Source: Sycobia sp. Sy_11
Lineage: Eukaryota; Arthropoda; Insecta; Hymenoptera; Epichrysomallidae
Direction of reading: 5' to 3'
DNA length: 64,000 nucleotides
Assembly: GCA_018907035.1 (NCBI GenBank)
Contig: JACCIC010000213.1
Span: forward strand, 62,001 to 126,000
The notes under the pieces were generated by a model. It searched no databases. It was not told the origin of the DNA and worked only from the letters and a program-made list of their open reading frames with translations. This document shows, piece after piece, positions 45,155-56,449 of this stretch (the first letter of the stretch is position 1; every line of letters begins with the position of its first letter). The position numbers and the translations under genes are program-made.

Positions 45155-47330
45155 GAAAGCTTCGGAGCAGTGCACTTTATCGCTGTGTTTCAGGCGAACT
45201 TCTCCCATGAAGTTCATGTGAGGGCTGTGGTAGATCCACGTCTTACGTTTTTCTAATTCTGGCTTTTTTAGATGAAAAATGAAGAATACATTCTTAGTGC
45301 AGAAATGGTCATGATTTTTCAACGTTTGTTTGTTGGTCGTATAACGACTAAATTCATTAATAAATTCAAGTATTAAACGTATCCACGAGCTATCAAAAAT
45401 TTTTACAATTTTGCTTGCAGTAGTCTAAATTCTCTTGGTTCGACGATCGTCGTTCATGAAGCGTGTGTGGGTGCGTGTGCGTTTGCGCGTACGAATTCTA
45501 GGCTGAAACGGTAAATTCGACCGAACTCAAAAGTTGAAATATACATATAATGATTTACACGAGCAGCTAGCCGGCCGTTTGATTCAATCCTTAGGCTTCG
45601 ATGAATTACTTTAATGGAGAATAATTTCTTTGCGTTCCTTATCAAGAAATCTCGACAATTCAAATATGACAAAAATCAGGCTACGTAATATCTGTACCAC
45701 CGCGGTGCCCTAATCTTTTTGCGAGTTAAAATCACACTCGACGAAAGAGAGATGAATTCGTCGCCTAATTACGAAGCGCGGGCGTGTTTGTATTCTTTCC
45801 TGCGCGCAGCGGGCGGCAAGAGCGAGAGAGAAAGAGAAGAACAGGGAGAAGGAGGGACGTATAGAGAAAAATCGCGCTCGCTTAAATGAGAAACGAAGCT
45901 TTATTGATCTTGTTTTTCCGCTCGGCGCCGGCGCTACCCCCCCCCCCCCCATCCCATCCACCCGTAGTGCGTAATAGATGAGAATCGAAAGAGCCGGGTG
46001 AGCCGACTTAATTGGCCTAAGTTGAAAAAGTTACCGTTGAACGGCGCTGTGTGCCGGGGGGCGGTGGGGCGGCCAGGGGAGGGGGAGTGAATGATTTTGC
46101 GCTCGAGGCGCGCGAATAGAGCGGCGCGTTGGATCGGGAGTAGCTCAAAAGTTAATCAAGAATTCGAATTTATGAAACTGACGCAACTTATTGGTTCGTT
46201 TACATTGGGCGTACACGAAGATGGGGCGGGGGGCGCTGTGGGTGTTCTTTTTTTGCTCGAAAATTAAATTGAGTTTTTTCATTCGCGTTAATTTTTTTTT
46301 TAATCGATGTAATATAGGTATTAGACGTGTACTATTCTCAATTAAGGACTCTTAAAACGTGGTAAATGCTCCGCGGAGATAAAAACGTCGAGGTTTCCAA
46401 AAGATAGAAGACGGAATAAAGCTTGATGTAAAAAAAATAGATTTATGTGTATGTTAATGTTTTTTGATAAGACGCCAGATAAATTTGTCTAATTTATGTT
46501 TCTATAAGGTATTCTTATATTGTCGGCAACGCGTCAATTTTTAATTCTCTTCGACAATTTATCGCCGTGAATCTCAAGAAATTCTTATAAATAATTCGAA
46601 TGAAAGTGCTATGCGGATCCTCCCTATGGTGAAAGAAACGCAGCGACGTTTCGTACGTACAGAGGCACGAAAGAGCGAAGGGAAACACCGACTGCCAGGT
46701 AACCGCGCGAGTAAGCGCATAAGGGGCTTTTCCTTTGGTCTAAATTAAGTGGGGGGGGGGCTCGGAAGTGGGCGCGCTTTGGATGTGAATCGAGAAACAA
46801 CACAAAAATCTCAAAAGCGGCGTGTAAGAAGTGTGCTGTGGGAAGGGCGGAGGAGTGTGGGACGGGGAAAAGAGAGAAAGAGCCAAAGAGAGAGAGAGAG
46901 AGAGAGTGGCAGAAGCAGGGCAAAACCAGCCGGGCAAACGTAAAGCAATTTCACACTAGAGATCAGAAAGCAGTTTTGCGGTGCGCGGCGGTAGAGCGAG
47001 ATAGAGAGACAGAGAGGGCATAAACCGAGGAGATATTAGGCGCGTAATACTCGAGAATCACTGAGTCGCGTATCCTAAATGCCCAGAAAATTGGAAAATA
47101 TCGCCGTCGACTTATACAGAGGGAGTGCAGTATCAGAATCTCTCCTTGGCTCGGGGTAATTTCATACTAGAGGGGGCGACCCGCGGCATATCAAAATCTT
47201 ATTCTTCGCTTTTTCATTCTCAATCCCTGTCGCCCGCCCCCTCCCTCCACCTCGCGCTCCCCTTCTTTTTTCCTCAATTTTCCTCAATCTCTGTTTTCGC
47301 GTATCTCTTCGCAATGCTCGGCTCTTAGTG
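45155..47330. other. Non-coding block, mixed composition
   Basis: Contains a 14-C run (45937-45950), a 10-G run (46751-46760) and a GA tract at about 46887-46906. Frames of up to 99 codons are low complexity or unrecognised. Confidence 0.5.
45937..45950. repeat. Poly(C) run, 14 bp
   Basis: The longest C run in the window. Confidence 0.95.
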
Positions 47331-47351
47331 TTTTTTTTTTTTTTTTTTTTT
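47331..47351. repeat. Poly(T) run, 21 bp
   Basis: An uninterrupted T run. Confidence 0.95.
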
Positions 47352-47449
47352 GTTGTCTCTACTTTTCTGGCTTTAATTGGCGGCGCGCAAGCTCGTTTTC
47401 CACGGGCCCCGTTAACTTGAGCCATTTACACGAGAGCGAAACGTAGGAA

Positions 47450-47955
47450 TTGTCCTATATGGCATTGAAGCGCTTCGCTCTTGGCTTCCAATGTCTGCTG
47501 TTTTATCAAAGCGCAAGCAGCGTCGAATATTTCGACTATAGAAAAGTCAATCTCGCGGGAACGGCTAATTGTCGATCGATTTCGAGAATGCAGGATAGTT
47601 ACGATTCATCGAATCGAGTTTTTCGATACAAAGGCTGATTACTCAACCGATTGGCAGGTATATCCCCATTTTGCTTGGAAGGTACTTCAAAACCGACAGA
47701 AATTGGCTGTCCTGCGAACTTAAAGCCGGGAAACGGAAAAAACGGATTATTTTCTTCTCGGCCGTTCATCCGACGATAAATTCGGCGGCAATAATTTTTC
47801 GCATTTTATTAATATTATGGGGGAGGAATGGGGGAAGAGTCTATAATGAAGCACAAGCTTTGCATTTGGCGAGATTGAGGGGCTTCGATTTATTAAGGGA
47901 TCAAATCTGTCTGGCTGAATCATTAAAGGAGGGGATTCAAACGGATGTACGCTAA
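47450..47955 (+). other. Chain of short overlapping open frames, unrecognised
   Basis: Frames at 47450-47638, 47481-47723 and 47671-47955 overlap in different phases with non-repetitive composition. None resembles a known family. A frameshifted relic is conceivable; chance is more likely. Confidence 0.15.
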
Positions 47956-47959
47956 AGTT

Positions 47960-48860
47960 ATTATTCATTTTAATGCTTAATTCTACGTTTAAAAATACGC
48001 CGAAATTTGCTTTGAAGTCGTAAAGAAACGTATGTTTTTGTGGGTGCGTGTGTTGGTGAGCGTGTTCGCGCTCGTATATATATAGTCACGTCATATACTC
48101 ATTTCGAACAATGACTTATGGCCTATTTGTGCAACATTTCACTTCTAATGAAGATATCAAAATCTGGATTGCTTTATCGACTGCCTTCAATAATTTCTGT
48201 CACCTGTTCTTGGACTGTATAAGAATAACTAAAAGAACAGTATATTAAACAAAAAAACGACCATATAATGGGATATGTTGTATCTTTAATGTGACCGTTA
48301 AAGTATTTAGAGTGTCGAAAGAATCAAATGAAAAAATAGTATAAGAGTCTTTGTAATAATCAAAGACATTCTATTAGCGCATTATTCATCAAATCCTTGC
48401 CCTACTCATCCTAATGAGCTTACAGAAATAAGAAATTCTTTGAAGATATGAAATATTATGCATGCGATATTTTGTATGAAATATTAAAATATTTAAATAC
48501 TACTACCATTTCAAAGTAATTTAATACAAAGATGTATAAACAAGATTGCAATTTATAACAATTACCGCAACATAATTTCCATCTTCCCAGAAGATGAGAA
48601 AAATATTTATCGACTAAATAAATCGAGGATGAACTGCAATATAAAAAAAAAAACAAAATTCAAATTTCCCCGCACGGCCAAAAATACTTAATCCTAAAAA
48701 TTACTTCCCTGCGCGCTGCTTAATAATTGAAACGTGTCGCGGTAAAATATAACTTCGATCATAATCCCCGAACTACGTGACTCCGCATTAAACTCGTAAA
48801 GAAGTTTCGTAACTTTAATGAAAGATACACTACACGAGTATCGGAGTTTCCCCTTTCAGC
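47960..48860. other. AT-rich non-coding block
   Basis: AT-rich with frequent stops. No gene was seen. Confidence 0.6.
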
Positions 48861-49149
48861 GCGTTCTTCGAAAAAGGAAGACGAAGAAGGAGCAGGAGCG
48901 GGGGAGGGGGCATGAGCGAACAAAAAAAAATATTCCGATCTCGTTACCGGTAAACAGAAACCCCGCCGCGAGTCCGCGGGGTGTGGGCCGGTAGGGGGGG
49001 GAGGACAGCGATCCCGCGGCCGCGGGGGCTCAAGTTTCTTCAAATCGAAAAATTTTCCAGCTGCCACGTATATCGAATCAATAACGAGGACGGCTCCTAT
49101 AAAACGAGGAGCAGAAGACGAGGTGGCAAGGGGAGGAAGCAGAAGAGAG

Positions 49150-49176
49150 AAGAAGAAGAAGAAGAAGAAGAAGAAG
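49150..49176. repeat. (AAG)9 trinucleotide repeat
   Basis: Nine uninterrupted AAG units within a longer purine-rich strand. Confidence 0.96.
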
Positions 49177-49789
49177 CAGAAGAGGAACACGGACTGTACC
49201 GGAGATTCAACTCTGTAATTAACAAATAACTCGAGCCGGCATCAAAGTAGTACTTCCTCCCGAGGCTCTCTCGAAAAAAAAAAACAGAAGAGGGAGAAAA
49301 AAGAGTACAGGAACGGAACACGGGAGCGGAGGAAAAAAGAATAAGACGACGAAGGGGGTGGGGGGGAGGAGCAGGAGGTGGCGGCGGAGGAGGTCGAGGA
49401 CGGGGAAGAAAAATCAGTTCCCCAAGTATTCCGCGAGGGCCGGCCGAGCGGCGGGGAGGGGCCGAGGAAAAAGTTCGCCGATAGCGCGGCGCCGGCGCAT
49501 AAGTTCAGCTTATTCGAGATTTACAATCGCCGCGGCGCGCGCGCTGCTCCTCGGCAATTTTTAATTTTGCGCGAAATCTCCGGGTCCCTCCCCCCCCCAC
49601 CTCCCTCATCCATGCTCCCCTCCCGAGTAATCGCCTTTTATGCAGCGCTTGGCAAACCTCCCTCCGTCCGCCCACACCCCGGCGCCGACCCGTCGCCGCC
49701 GGAAACTTTCCTCACGTGTTGCGCGCCCGACTATATATTGCGCGACTCGCACGAATCTGTACACCTGTGGCTTTGGCTCTTCCTGTCTC

Positions 49790-49792
<3 letters not shown>

Positions 49793-49830
<38 letters not shown>
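49793..49830. repeat. (CT)n microsatellite, 38 bp
   Basis: An uninterrupted CT tract, followed 29 bp later by a 13-bp alternating CG run (49859-49871). Confidence 0.97.
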
Positions 49831-49832
<2 letters not shown>

Positions 49833-49929
49833 GAGTCCGTCTGGCACTCTCTTTGTCTCGCGCGCGCGCGCTCCCCGGGCTCACGGGGCATTCTATCGAT
49901 TTTCTTTAATCTCGAGCGCGGGGCTCTGA

Positions 49930-52640
49930 AAGATATGCTTATCGCGATGCTGAGGCACGGAACCGTGAGAAATGGCCTGCTGCTTCCTTGTGTTTTTTGT
50001 TCTCTTCGGCTACGTTTTTCTTTTCCTTTCTTTTTTCGTTTTTTGTCTTTGACTTAGCTCTGTGGACTGTCGAGTTTCATATATCGGGTATATAAGGACT
50101 CGTACGGAGGCTGGGAGGAAAAGATAGACGGAGTGAGAGAGAGAGAGAAGCTCGGCGCTATATAAATATCTGTACATACATTGGGAAACCCTTGGCATTC
50201 TTTACGATGTTGGAAGTGAGACTTTGATGTAGTTTTATGCCTGCTGCATTTTATCGAATTTATTCCGACAAAATTATTGACGATAAGGGCGTTACGGAGC
50301 TTTATCAAATGATATGATATCAAACAGTAAATTGACCGTTATTCCTATTATATAAAAATTTTTTAAACACGAACATAATTGACTCTATTAAAAGTATATG
50401 TGGTTGAAGTAAATTAATCTTATTTAACACAGAATAATAATATAAAATTTCTAAGTAGTCAATACGTGCATTTCTCCTTTATTAAGAATTTATAACGACA
50501 AATACGATTGCGACAGTATCAATGTATAGAAAATAACTACAATTAGACGAAAATTTAAGTTTTGTAATTTTATTATAATCTCACTTTTGAAAAAATTTCA
50601 TCAAACTCGTAATGTAGTAAGCTTAATAATATATTTTTTTTAAATATTGACTAATGCCAAATCAATTTCCTTAAATACTATTAAATAGTAATAAAATAAC
50701 CTTCTTATTGAATTCCTTCCAACTACGGTTCATTCTTCTAATTAATTGCAGATTTATTAGTCGACATTCATAAAATTATGCAGATATTTCTGTATTTACT
50801 TAATTCTGCACGTTTAAAGCATTTTAATTTTGTCAATTGTAGAAAAACTTTTTTCAAACGCTAATCTTAATTTTGAATTATTCCTTCGCAAGCGCATCGG
50901 ATAGTTAAAAGTCAGACATTCATTATTCTCTTACGGGCGAAAAATCTATACAGTAATTATCATGGGCAGTGCTCGCATTACGCGGGCATTATAAAAAGAA
51001 TTCGATAATTAAAATGGAAAATTATCAAGGAGCCGCTCGATTTCATAATAATCTATGCCCTTTGCGTATAAAATATTATCATAAGGCCGGGGGCCACCCT
51101 CGGAAAATGTTATAAATAACGGCCGGATAATGCGATGGAGAAAAATCCTCCCTTTAAGTAAAAATCTTCGAAATTATTCATATCGGTTGCAACAAGAGAA
51201 TCCTTTTAAAACAAAAGTATAGAATTCTAGTTTTAAAAGTATTTTCATGTTGAGACAGCGGTCTTAATGGTATAGATTTTCCTTCCGCGATTTATGGCCG
51301 TCCCTCTGAAAGATAAATACTGTAAATTTATAAGAAATTCATATTAGACTTAGACCCTTCTCTACTAAAAATTGTTCGAGATTATTTGCCGTGAGGGGTG
51401 GGAATTCATTTTTTTTCAAGGCCCGCGAAGTTGCTCTCGGAGTATTCGAAAATTCTCCGACGTTTTGTGAAATTTATTATGGATGTAGGAAACGGAAGAT
51501 ACACTAGATGAATATTGGTCTCCGATCTTATTATCGATTTATAGTTTTATTATCGATTATCGATTTTTTTCTTTACATCCACTCGTCGTTATTTTAATTC
51601 ATATTTAATACTTTTGGATACGGTGCGTTAAAGTCAATGTATAAATGTCGGATGTGTAAATGTATAAATGGATTGATTCTGCAAAAAATTTTTTATAAAA
51701 TTATAGATACTACCGATTCTACAGTCAACGTATAGTTACTGAATTAGAAACGAATGAAATAATACGATAGTTTGCCGATATTTCGAGTTCTAAAGAATCC
51801 CTCTTCAGGAAAAACACATTTATATAATAAAACGTCTACGAATAATAATGCATAAGTGAACGCTAAATTATTTCTTCTTCGTTTTTATGTAACTCATATA
51901 TATTTCCCTTACACAAAAATTTTATACGCTCTTAAAAGAATGGGATCGCGATTTATGGATTGAAATGATAGATGTTTTCCAAGGTGCGGCGGTGAGTTAT
52001 ATCGTTTTTTTTTTCTTTAGTTTGCCATAATATACGAATCTTACGGCCCTGAGTTAAACTAGATCTGATATTCCAGATGAAAGTATAATATATTTAACGT
52101 GAAATGCCTTCAAAATTTCATGTCCATTTTTCGAGAAGATGTTCGGGGAGTATTTCTTATGAAATTTTTATGTAACTTCAGGTTGAGCGAACTCGAGGTA
52201 ACTCGGAGCTCAAAAATTGTTATTTAATGTTGGGAAAACTGTCACGATTTCAAAGTTGATCCCATAAATGAATTATGTCGAAAATAACAGCATTGAGATT
52301 TGGTTCGAGATGTGGGACAATTAAAATTAATCAATGAAAATGTGTAATTCTTCTGAATTTTCTTGTTCGGCGCACTTATGACCGAATAGGTCAGATTCTC
52401 AAGTACATACCTGATAGAGAGGCTCTTGATAGATATTTTCCTATAATTTTCCACGATTCCGTGCTCTTTAGGAAGCAAATATATATATACATATACATAT
52501 GAAAGTACGCTCGCGAGATTCTTCACCCAATCGTCATTATTATCTGCATTAGTTGAACTAAAGAACTTTATATATTTCAAAATCCAAATAACTCTCTTCT
52601 TTCGTCAACTTTCAACGATATTTACCCCTCTCTACCATAT
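49930..52640. other. AT-rich plain, non-coding
   Basis: About 2.7 kb of AT-rich DNA, nearly free of microsatellites. Only short frames occur, the longest 112 codons on the minus strand (52242-52580), unrecognised. No gene is supported. Confidence 0.6.
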
Positions 52641-53260
52641 CTGAAAAATTAAATAACGATAGAATTCCCCGTAAAATCTTAACGATGCCTCTGTAAATTA
52701 CTTTCCGCCCAAATTCCGCGACGTATTCGGAGACGTAATACAAAAGAAGCAAGAAAATCTCACGACCGCCGTGGGAAACGGCGCTCAGCGCATCGGGCGG
52801 AAAATTTAGCCAGGGAAATTCTTCACCTTAAACATTCGCAAATATTCGAAATGCCCGGGGGATGCGCGCTTTCGCATTACGATCGCCCTTATTATTTTTG
52901 GCTCGGCGCAAAAATTAATCGGGGGCACAGTCGGTCGCGCGGCGCATGCCCCCGCGGGCCGACGCGCCAGGCGAAACCACCGCATTTCCATCCGAGCGCG
53001 AATTGTGGGCCGGGCATTTCGCGGGGCGCATTTTCGGCATAGTATTCTTCGACATCAAACGCCGGGCTCGCCCCTCTCCACGTGCACGGGCGAAATTACG
53101 AATAGGGCGGCGGTAATTTTGAGGGCGAGGCAGCTGGCGATTACGTATAGCAGTGGGAAAAATTTTTTGATCGGAAAGTCGAAGGACTTGTCTAGGGGTG
53201 GGCTGCTCTATGGGGAATCATTGCGAGTTGATCTCACGGCTCTATGATTTGTATAGGATA
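52640..53260. other. CpG-rich segment without microsatellites
   Basis: GC-rich, non-repetitive DNA. An 8-bp inverted repeat (CGGGGGCA at 52920-52927, TGCCCCCG at 52947-52954) has a 19-nt loop. Short frames of 61-80 codons are unrecognised. It could be a conserved non-coding element. Confidence 0.3.
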
Positions 53261-54100
53261 CTTAATTTTTTTTTCTCAGAAACTCGGTGGAATCTACTCT
53301 ACGCTGAATTTAAATCAATTTTATCCAGACATACAGCTTAATATCGACTTTCGTTAGATCGTGTTTTTATTGCTGTCTTTCGAGATATATAAATGTCAAT
53401 AATCGATATTCTATTAGTAATGAAATATTTATGCTTCTTAAGAGTATTCATTTTTTTATCATTTTGATTTAAAGCGACATTAACGATGTTGAAAAATTAA
53501 TCCTGTTCTAGTTGAATATTCTTCAATATTTGATATGATTGTCCATTAAATATTCATTAACCTTTCATTTCAATAACAAATAAGCTCTATTTATTAACGA
53601 AACTAATTGGATGTTCTATATCTAATCATCTATCATCTAAAAATCAGTTTTAAATAAGAAAAATGACGAATAATCTTGTCGATACTACAATATTTGCATT
53701 TTTCATACGTATTAAATTTGGCGATTTTAGATAGATGTATAACGTATAAATTTGTGACAAATCGTCAATCGTATGTGTACTATTCAAAGAAAGAAAACTG
53801 AATCGATCAATTTTTTCTGATTAAAACAAACTTTTTTACGAGATTCTTAATTGCGAGTCAAAGCTTTCAAGAGAGCACGTCTCGCTAACAGGTATTCACA
53901 CATACGTTTCGCAGACAGATACAATTTATAACTAAATATTTAAATCTACACCGTCTCGGGCGCAACAAGTGACGATACGATCTCCTCTTTTCCGCAGAGC
54001 CCGACAGTAGTGTAATCCCCCTCCCCCCGGCAAAGTCACATGTATACTAGAATCCAGTAGTTACTCACCGGTTTGGTCAGCCGCCTCGTGCTCCCCTACA
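53260..54100. other. AT-rich non-coding block
   Basis: AT-rich with frequent stops. It turns GC-richer after about 53950. No gene was seen. Confidence 0.6.
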
Positions 54101-54275
54101 TCCTCCCTTTTTCTCTCTCTTTTCTCCTTCTTCCTCCCGAAGCGCGATCCGACTGCGAAGACTCCGGCTCGTGAACAGCTATATGCACGTCTATGTATAT
54201 ATATACATATCTATATATATAGGAGCTCGCGAAGAATCGCTGGCACCTCGCCAGAGGGGTGTATTTTCGGGATTG

Positions 54276-54290
54276 GCGCGCGCGCGCGCG
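54276..54290. repeat. Alternating (GC)n tract, 15 bp
   Basis: An alternating GC run just before a long (TA)n tract. Confidence 0.95.
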
Positions 54291-54349
54291 GAGCCGTCGG
54301 GGCGGCGCACGTGGGTCCCGTGCGGTCCGTGCCAGTATTATATGTATAA

Positions 54350-54352
<3 letters not shown>

Positions 54353-54401
<49 letters not shown>
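54353..54401. repeat. (TA)n microsatellite, 49 bp
   Basis: An uninterrupted TA tract, the first long one after the 45.2-54.3 kb gap. Confidence 0.98.
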
Positions 54402-54404
<3 letters not shown>

Positions 54405-54456
54405 CGAGGAAAGGAACGCCAGTCGACGGGGCGCGAGCGCACGTGAGTCGAGTAAC

Positions 54457-54460
<4 letters not shown>

Positions 54461-54493
<33 letters not shown>
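54461..54493. repeat. (GA)n microsatellite, 33 bp
   Basis: An uninterrupted AG tract 59 bp after the TA tract. Confidence 0.97.
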
Positions 54494-54497
<4 letters not shown>

Positions 54498-54499
54498 AG

Positions 54500-55840
54500 C
54501 AGCAGGTGGCCGATGGGATGAATCCGCAGTATACGGCTGACACGCTCGAGGTTATCGAATAAGATTTGTTCTATTCCCAAGTTTGTACTATTTTGCTTTC
54601 TTTTTTCTTCTTTTGTTTTATCTTTACGATAAATGTAACCAACGAAAAAGCGGTATATTATTTTTGTTTCGTGCTTCAATGCGCCCTGGGCTCGATTCTA
54701 TACGTGTATGCGCGTGTGTGAACAGTCGTTCGCCGAGGGTCAAATTATCGCCGAAAGCTCGTATCTAAAAATCGATGGGACATTAATTTTTTACGGCTGT
54801 TTGTATTACCGGCGAATGTCTCGTGGAAGCTTTTTAGAACGATGCCCGCGCTAGCTTTAATGTTCTTTTAGAGTATTCGCGTTATAATACGTATGTGTAA
54901 TAAATATATTTTTAATACGTATTAGAATATTTTATAATAAAATTGACGGCGACGAATAAATAAACAAATATACTTGAAGAAAGTACTTGTTCAGTAATTT
55001 CAATGAAATAATTTTCAACGAGATTTATAAGAAATGCAATTTGCAAGCTCGTTTAAATGTACAAATGGAAAAGTGTATGGTTATTTGCTACGGTTATCTG
55101 TATCGTGTAACAAATTTAGTTGAACCGCGCAAAAATTTATAGTCTTTTTTATCAATGCATTACGAGATTATACGGATATACAACCCAGTCTATTATTTAC
55201 TGACATTGCAACAACAATATTTATTTAATAGAAAAATGAAATGTGGATCAAGAAGACTCGAGTCAACTACAAAAATTCGCTATTTATACAAGCGGACAAA
55301 GACTGTAGAATAAGCAACAACAACAATATTTATACAAAAACATTTCGAGCCAAAATTTATGATTCCGTACCGTAAGTAAAACTTTTCGAGCGTCCCTCCG
55401 TGTGATCGCCACCAGCCAGGATCCAAGTATTTATTACCAGAGCGAAGCAACTCTATCTCGACCCTTGTCACAGCCGTGTATCTGCCGACCGCGGACACCG
55501 TCGTACCGTCCATCGAGGGGCAATAAGAATAAAAAAAAAAAAAAATAAATAAACGAACGAAAAAGGAAAGAAAGAAGCAAAAATACGGATAGAAATAAAA
55601 AGAACTGTCCATAAATATATTGTTCGGAAACGGGGGAAATAGCGCTCGGACGCGTATATCCTCCTGGCCCGTATATACAGATACACAGGACGGAGGAACT
55701 AATAAACGCGAAAGGGACTCGGGGCCGAACGACTGTCGTACGCTCGCGGCTATCAAGCCCGGGGAGCCTCGTCGGGGCGTTATATACGAAATACGACTCT
55801 AAGCGCGAACGATATCCCGACCCGTGTTTGCGTCTATATA
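54500..55840. other. Non-coding block, mainly AT-rich
   Basis: AT-rich with an A run near 55531-55545 and rising GC content after 55620. A minus-strand frame of 158 codons (55280-55756) has Phe/Tyr-rich low-complexity sequence and no recognisable domain. Confidence 0.5.
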
Positions 55841-55852
55841 CAGGGATATATA

Positions 55853-55860
<8 letters not shown>

Positions 55861-55897
<37 letters not shown>

Positions 55898-55914
55898 GTA
55901 TGTATATATATATG
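55861..55914. repeat. Interrupted (TA)n microsatellite
   Basis: A 33-bp TA block to 55893, followed by TACG/TATG-interrupted TA. More TA lies just upstream from about 55845. Confidence 0.95.
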
Positions 55915-55919
55915 TACGG

Positions 55920-56392
55920 GCGAGCGAGCTGGCTGTCTCTTCCCTGGCCCTACGGATCCATTCCGCGGAGCGCGCGTGTTGGCTGCACGGTAGCGGACGA
56001 GGAACTGAGCGCTCGTGTCGGCGCCGCGCGTCGCGGGCGCGCGCGCGCGACGTCCTCCTCGTCCTTTCCGCCGGGATGCCGGGTAGCGAGGGGGGGTGGG
56101 TGGGGGGTGCTTCGGCGGCTCGCCACCCCCTGGCGCCGCCGCCGCCGCCGCCGCGCGCGCGGACGTCCGGGAGTGGCTCGCGCGCCGGCGGCGCGCGCAC
56201 CCCGTGACCCCCGACCCCCCAATCGCGCTTTTCCGCGGAGCGACGATACTACCGAGCCCTACCGAAGCGGGTATCCCTGTCTCCCCTACCCTCGCTGGAT
56301 TGCGTTTCACCGAGCCCCGTCCCCCTCGCCGCCCCGCGCGAACCACCCCCGAGCGCGGAGGACAACTCTCGCCGTCGTCTATATGCGTGTGC

Positions 56393-56394
<2 letters not shown>
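55920..56394. other. Very CpG-rich island
   Basis: Among the most CpG-dense DNA in the window, with alternating GC at 56037-56049 and (GCC)6 at 56135-56152. Frames of 261 (plus, 55828-56613), 170 (minus), 145 (plus) and others are open at once on both strands and run into the flanking TA tracts. No domain is recognised. This is the pattern of an unmethylated CpG-rich island, possibly a promoter. Confidence 0.45.
56135..56152. repeat. (GCC)6 trinucleotide repeat
   Basis: Six uninterrupted GCC units in the CpG-rich island. Confidence 0.95.

Positions 56395-56444
<50 letters not shown>
56395..56444. repeat. (TA)n microsatellite, 50 bp
   Basis: An uninterrupted AT tract. No comparable (TA)n tract follows in the remaining 7.5 kb. 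Confidence 0.98.
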
Positions 56445-56447
<3 letters not shown>

Positions 56448-56449
56448 CG

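Larger units (their letters stand above)
48860..49920. other. CpG-rich, purine-rich island
   Basis: GC-rich and G/A-rich DNA with (AAG)9, many GA-rich stretches, then a CT tract. The 183-codon plus-strand frame (49378-49929) ends in Ser-Leu repeats from the CT tract and overlaps a 92-codon minus-strand frame. The peptides are Arg/Pro/Ser-rich and unrecognised. Confidence 0.45.
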
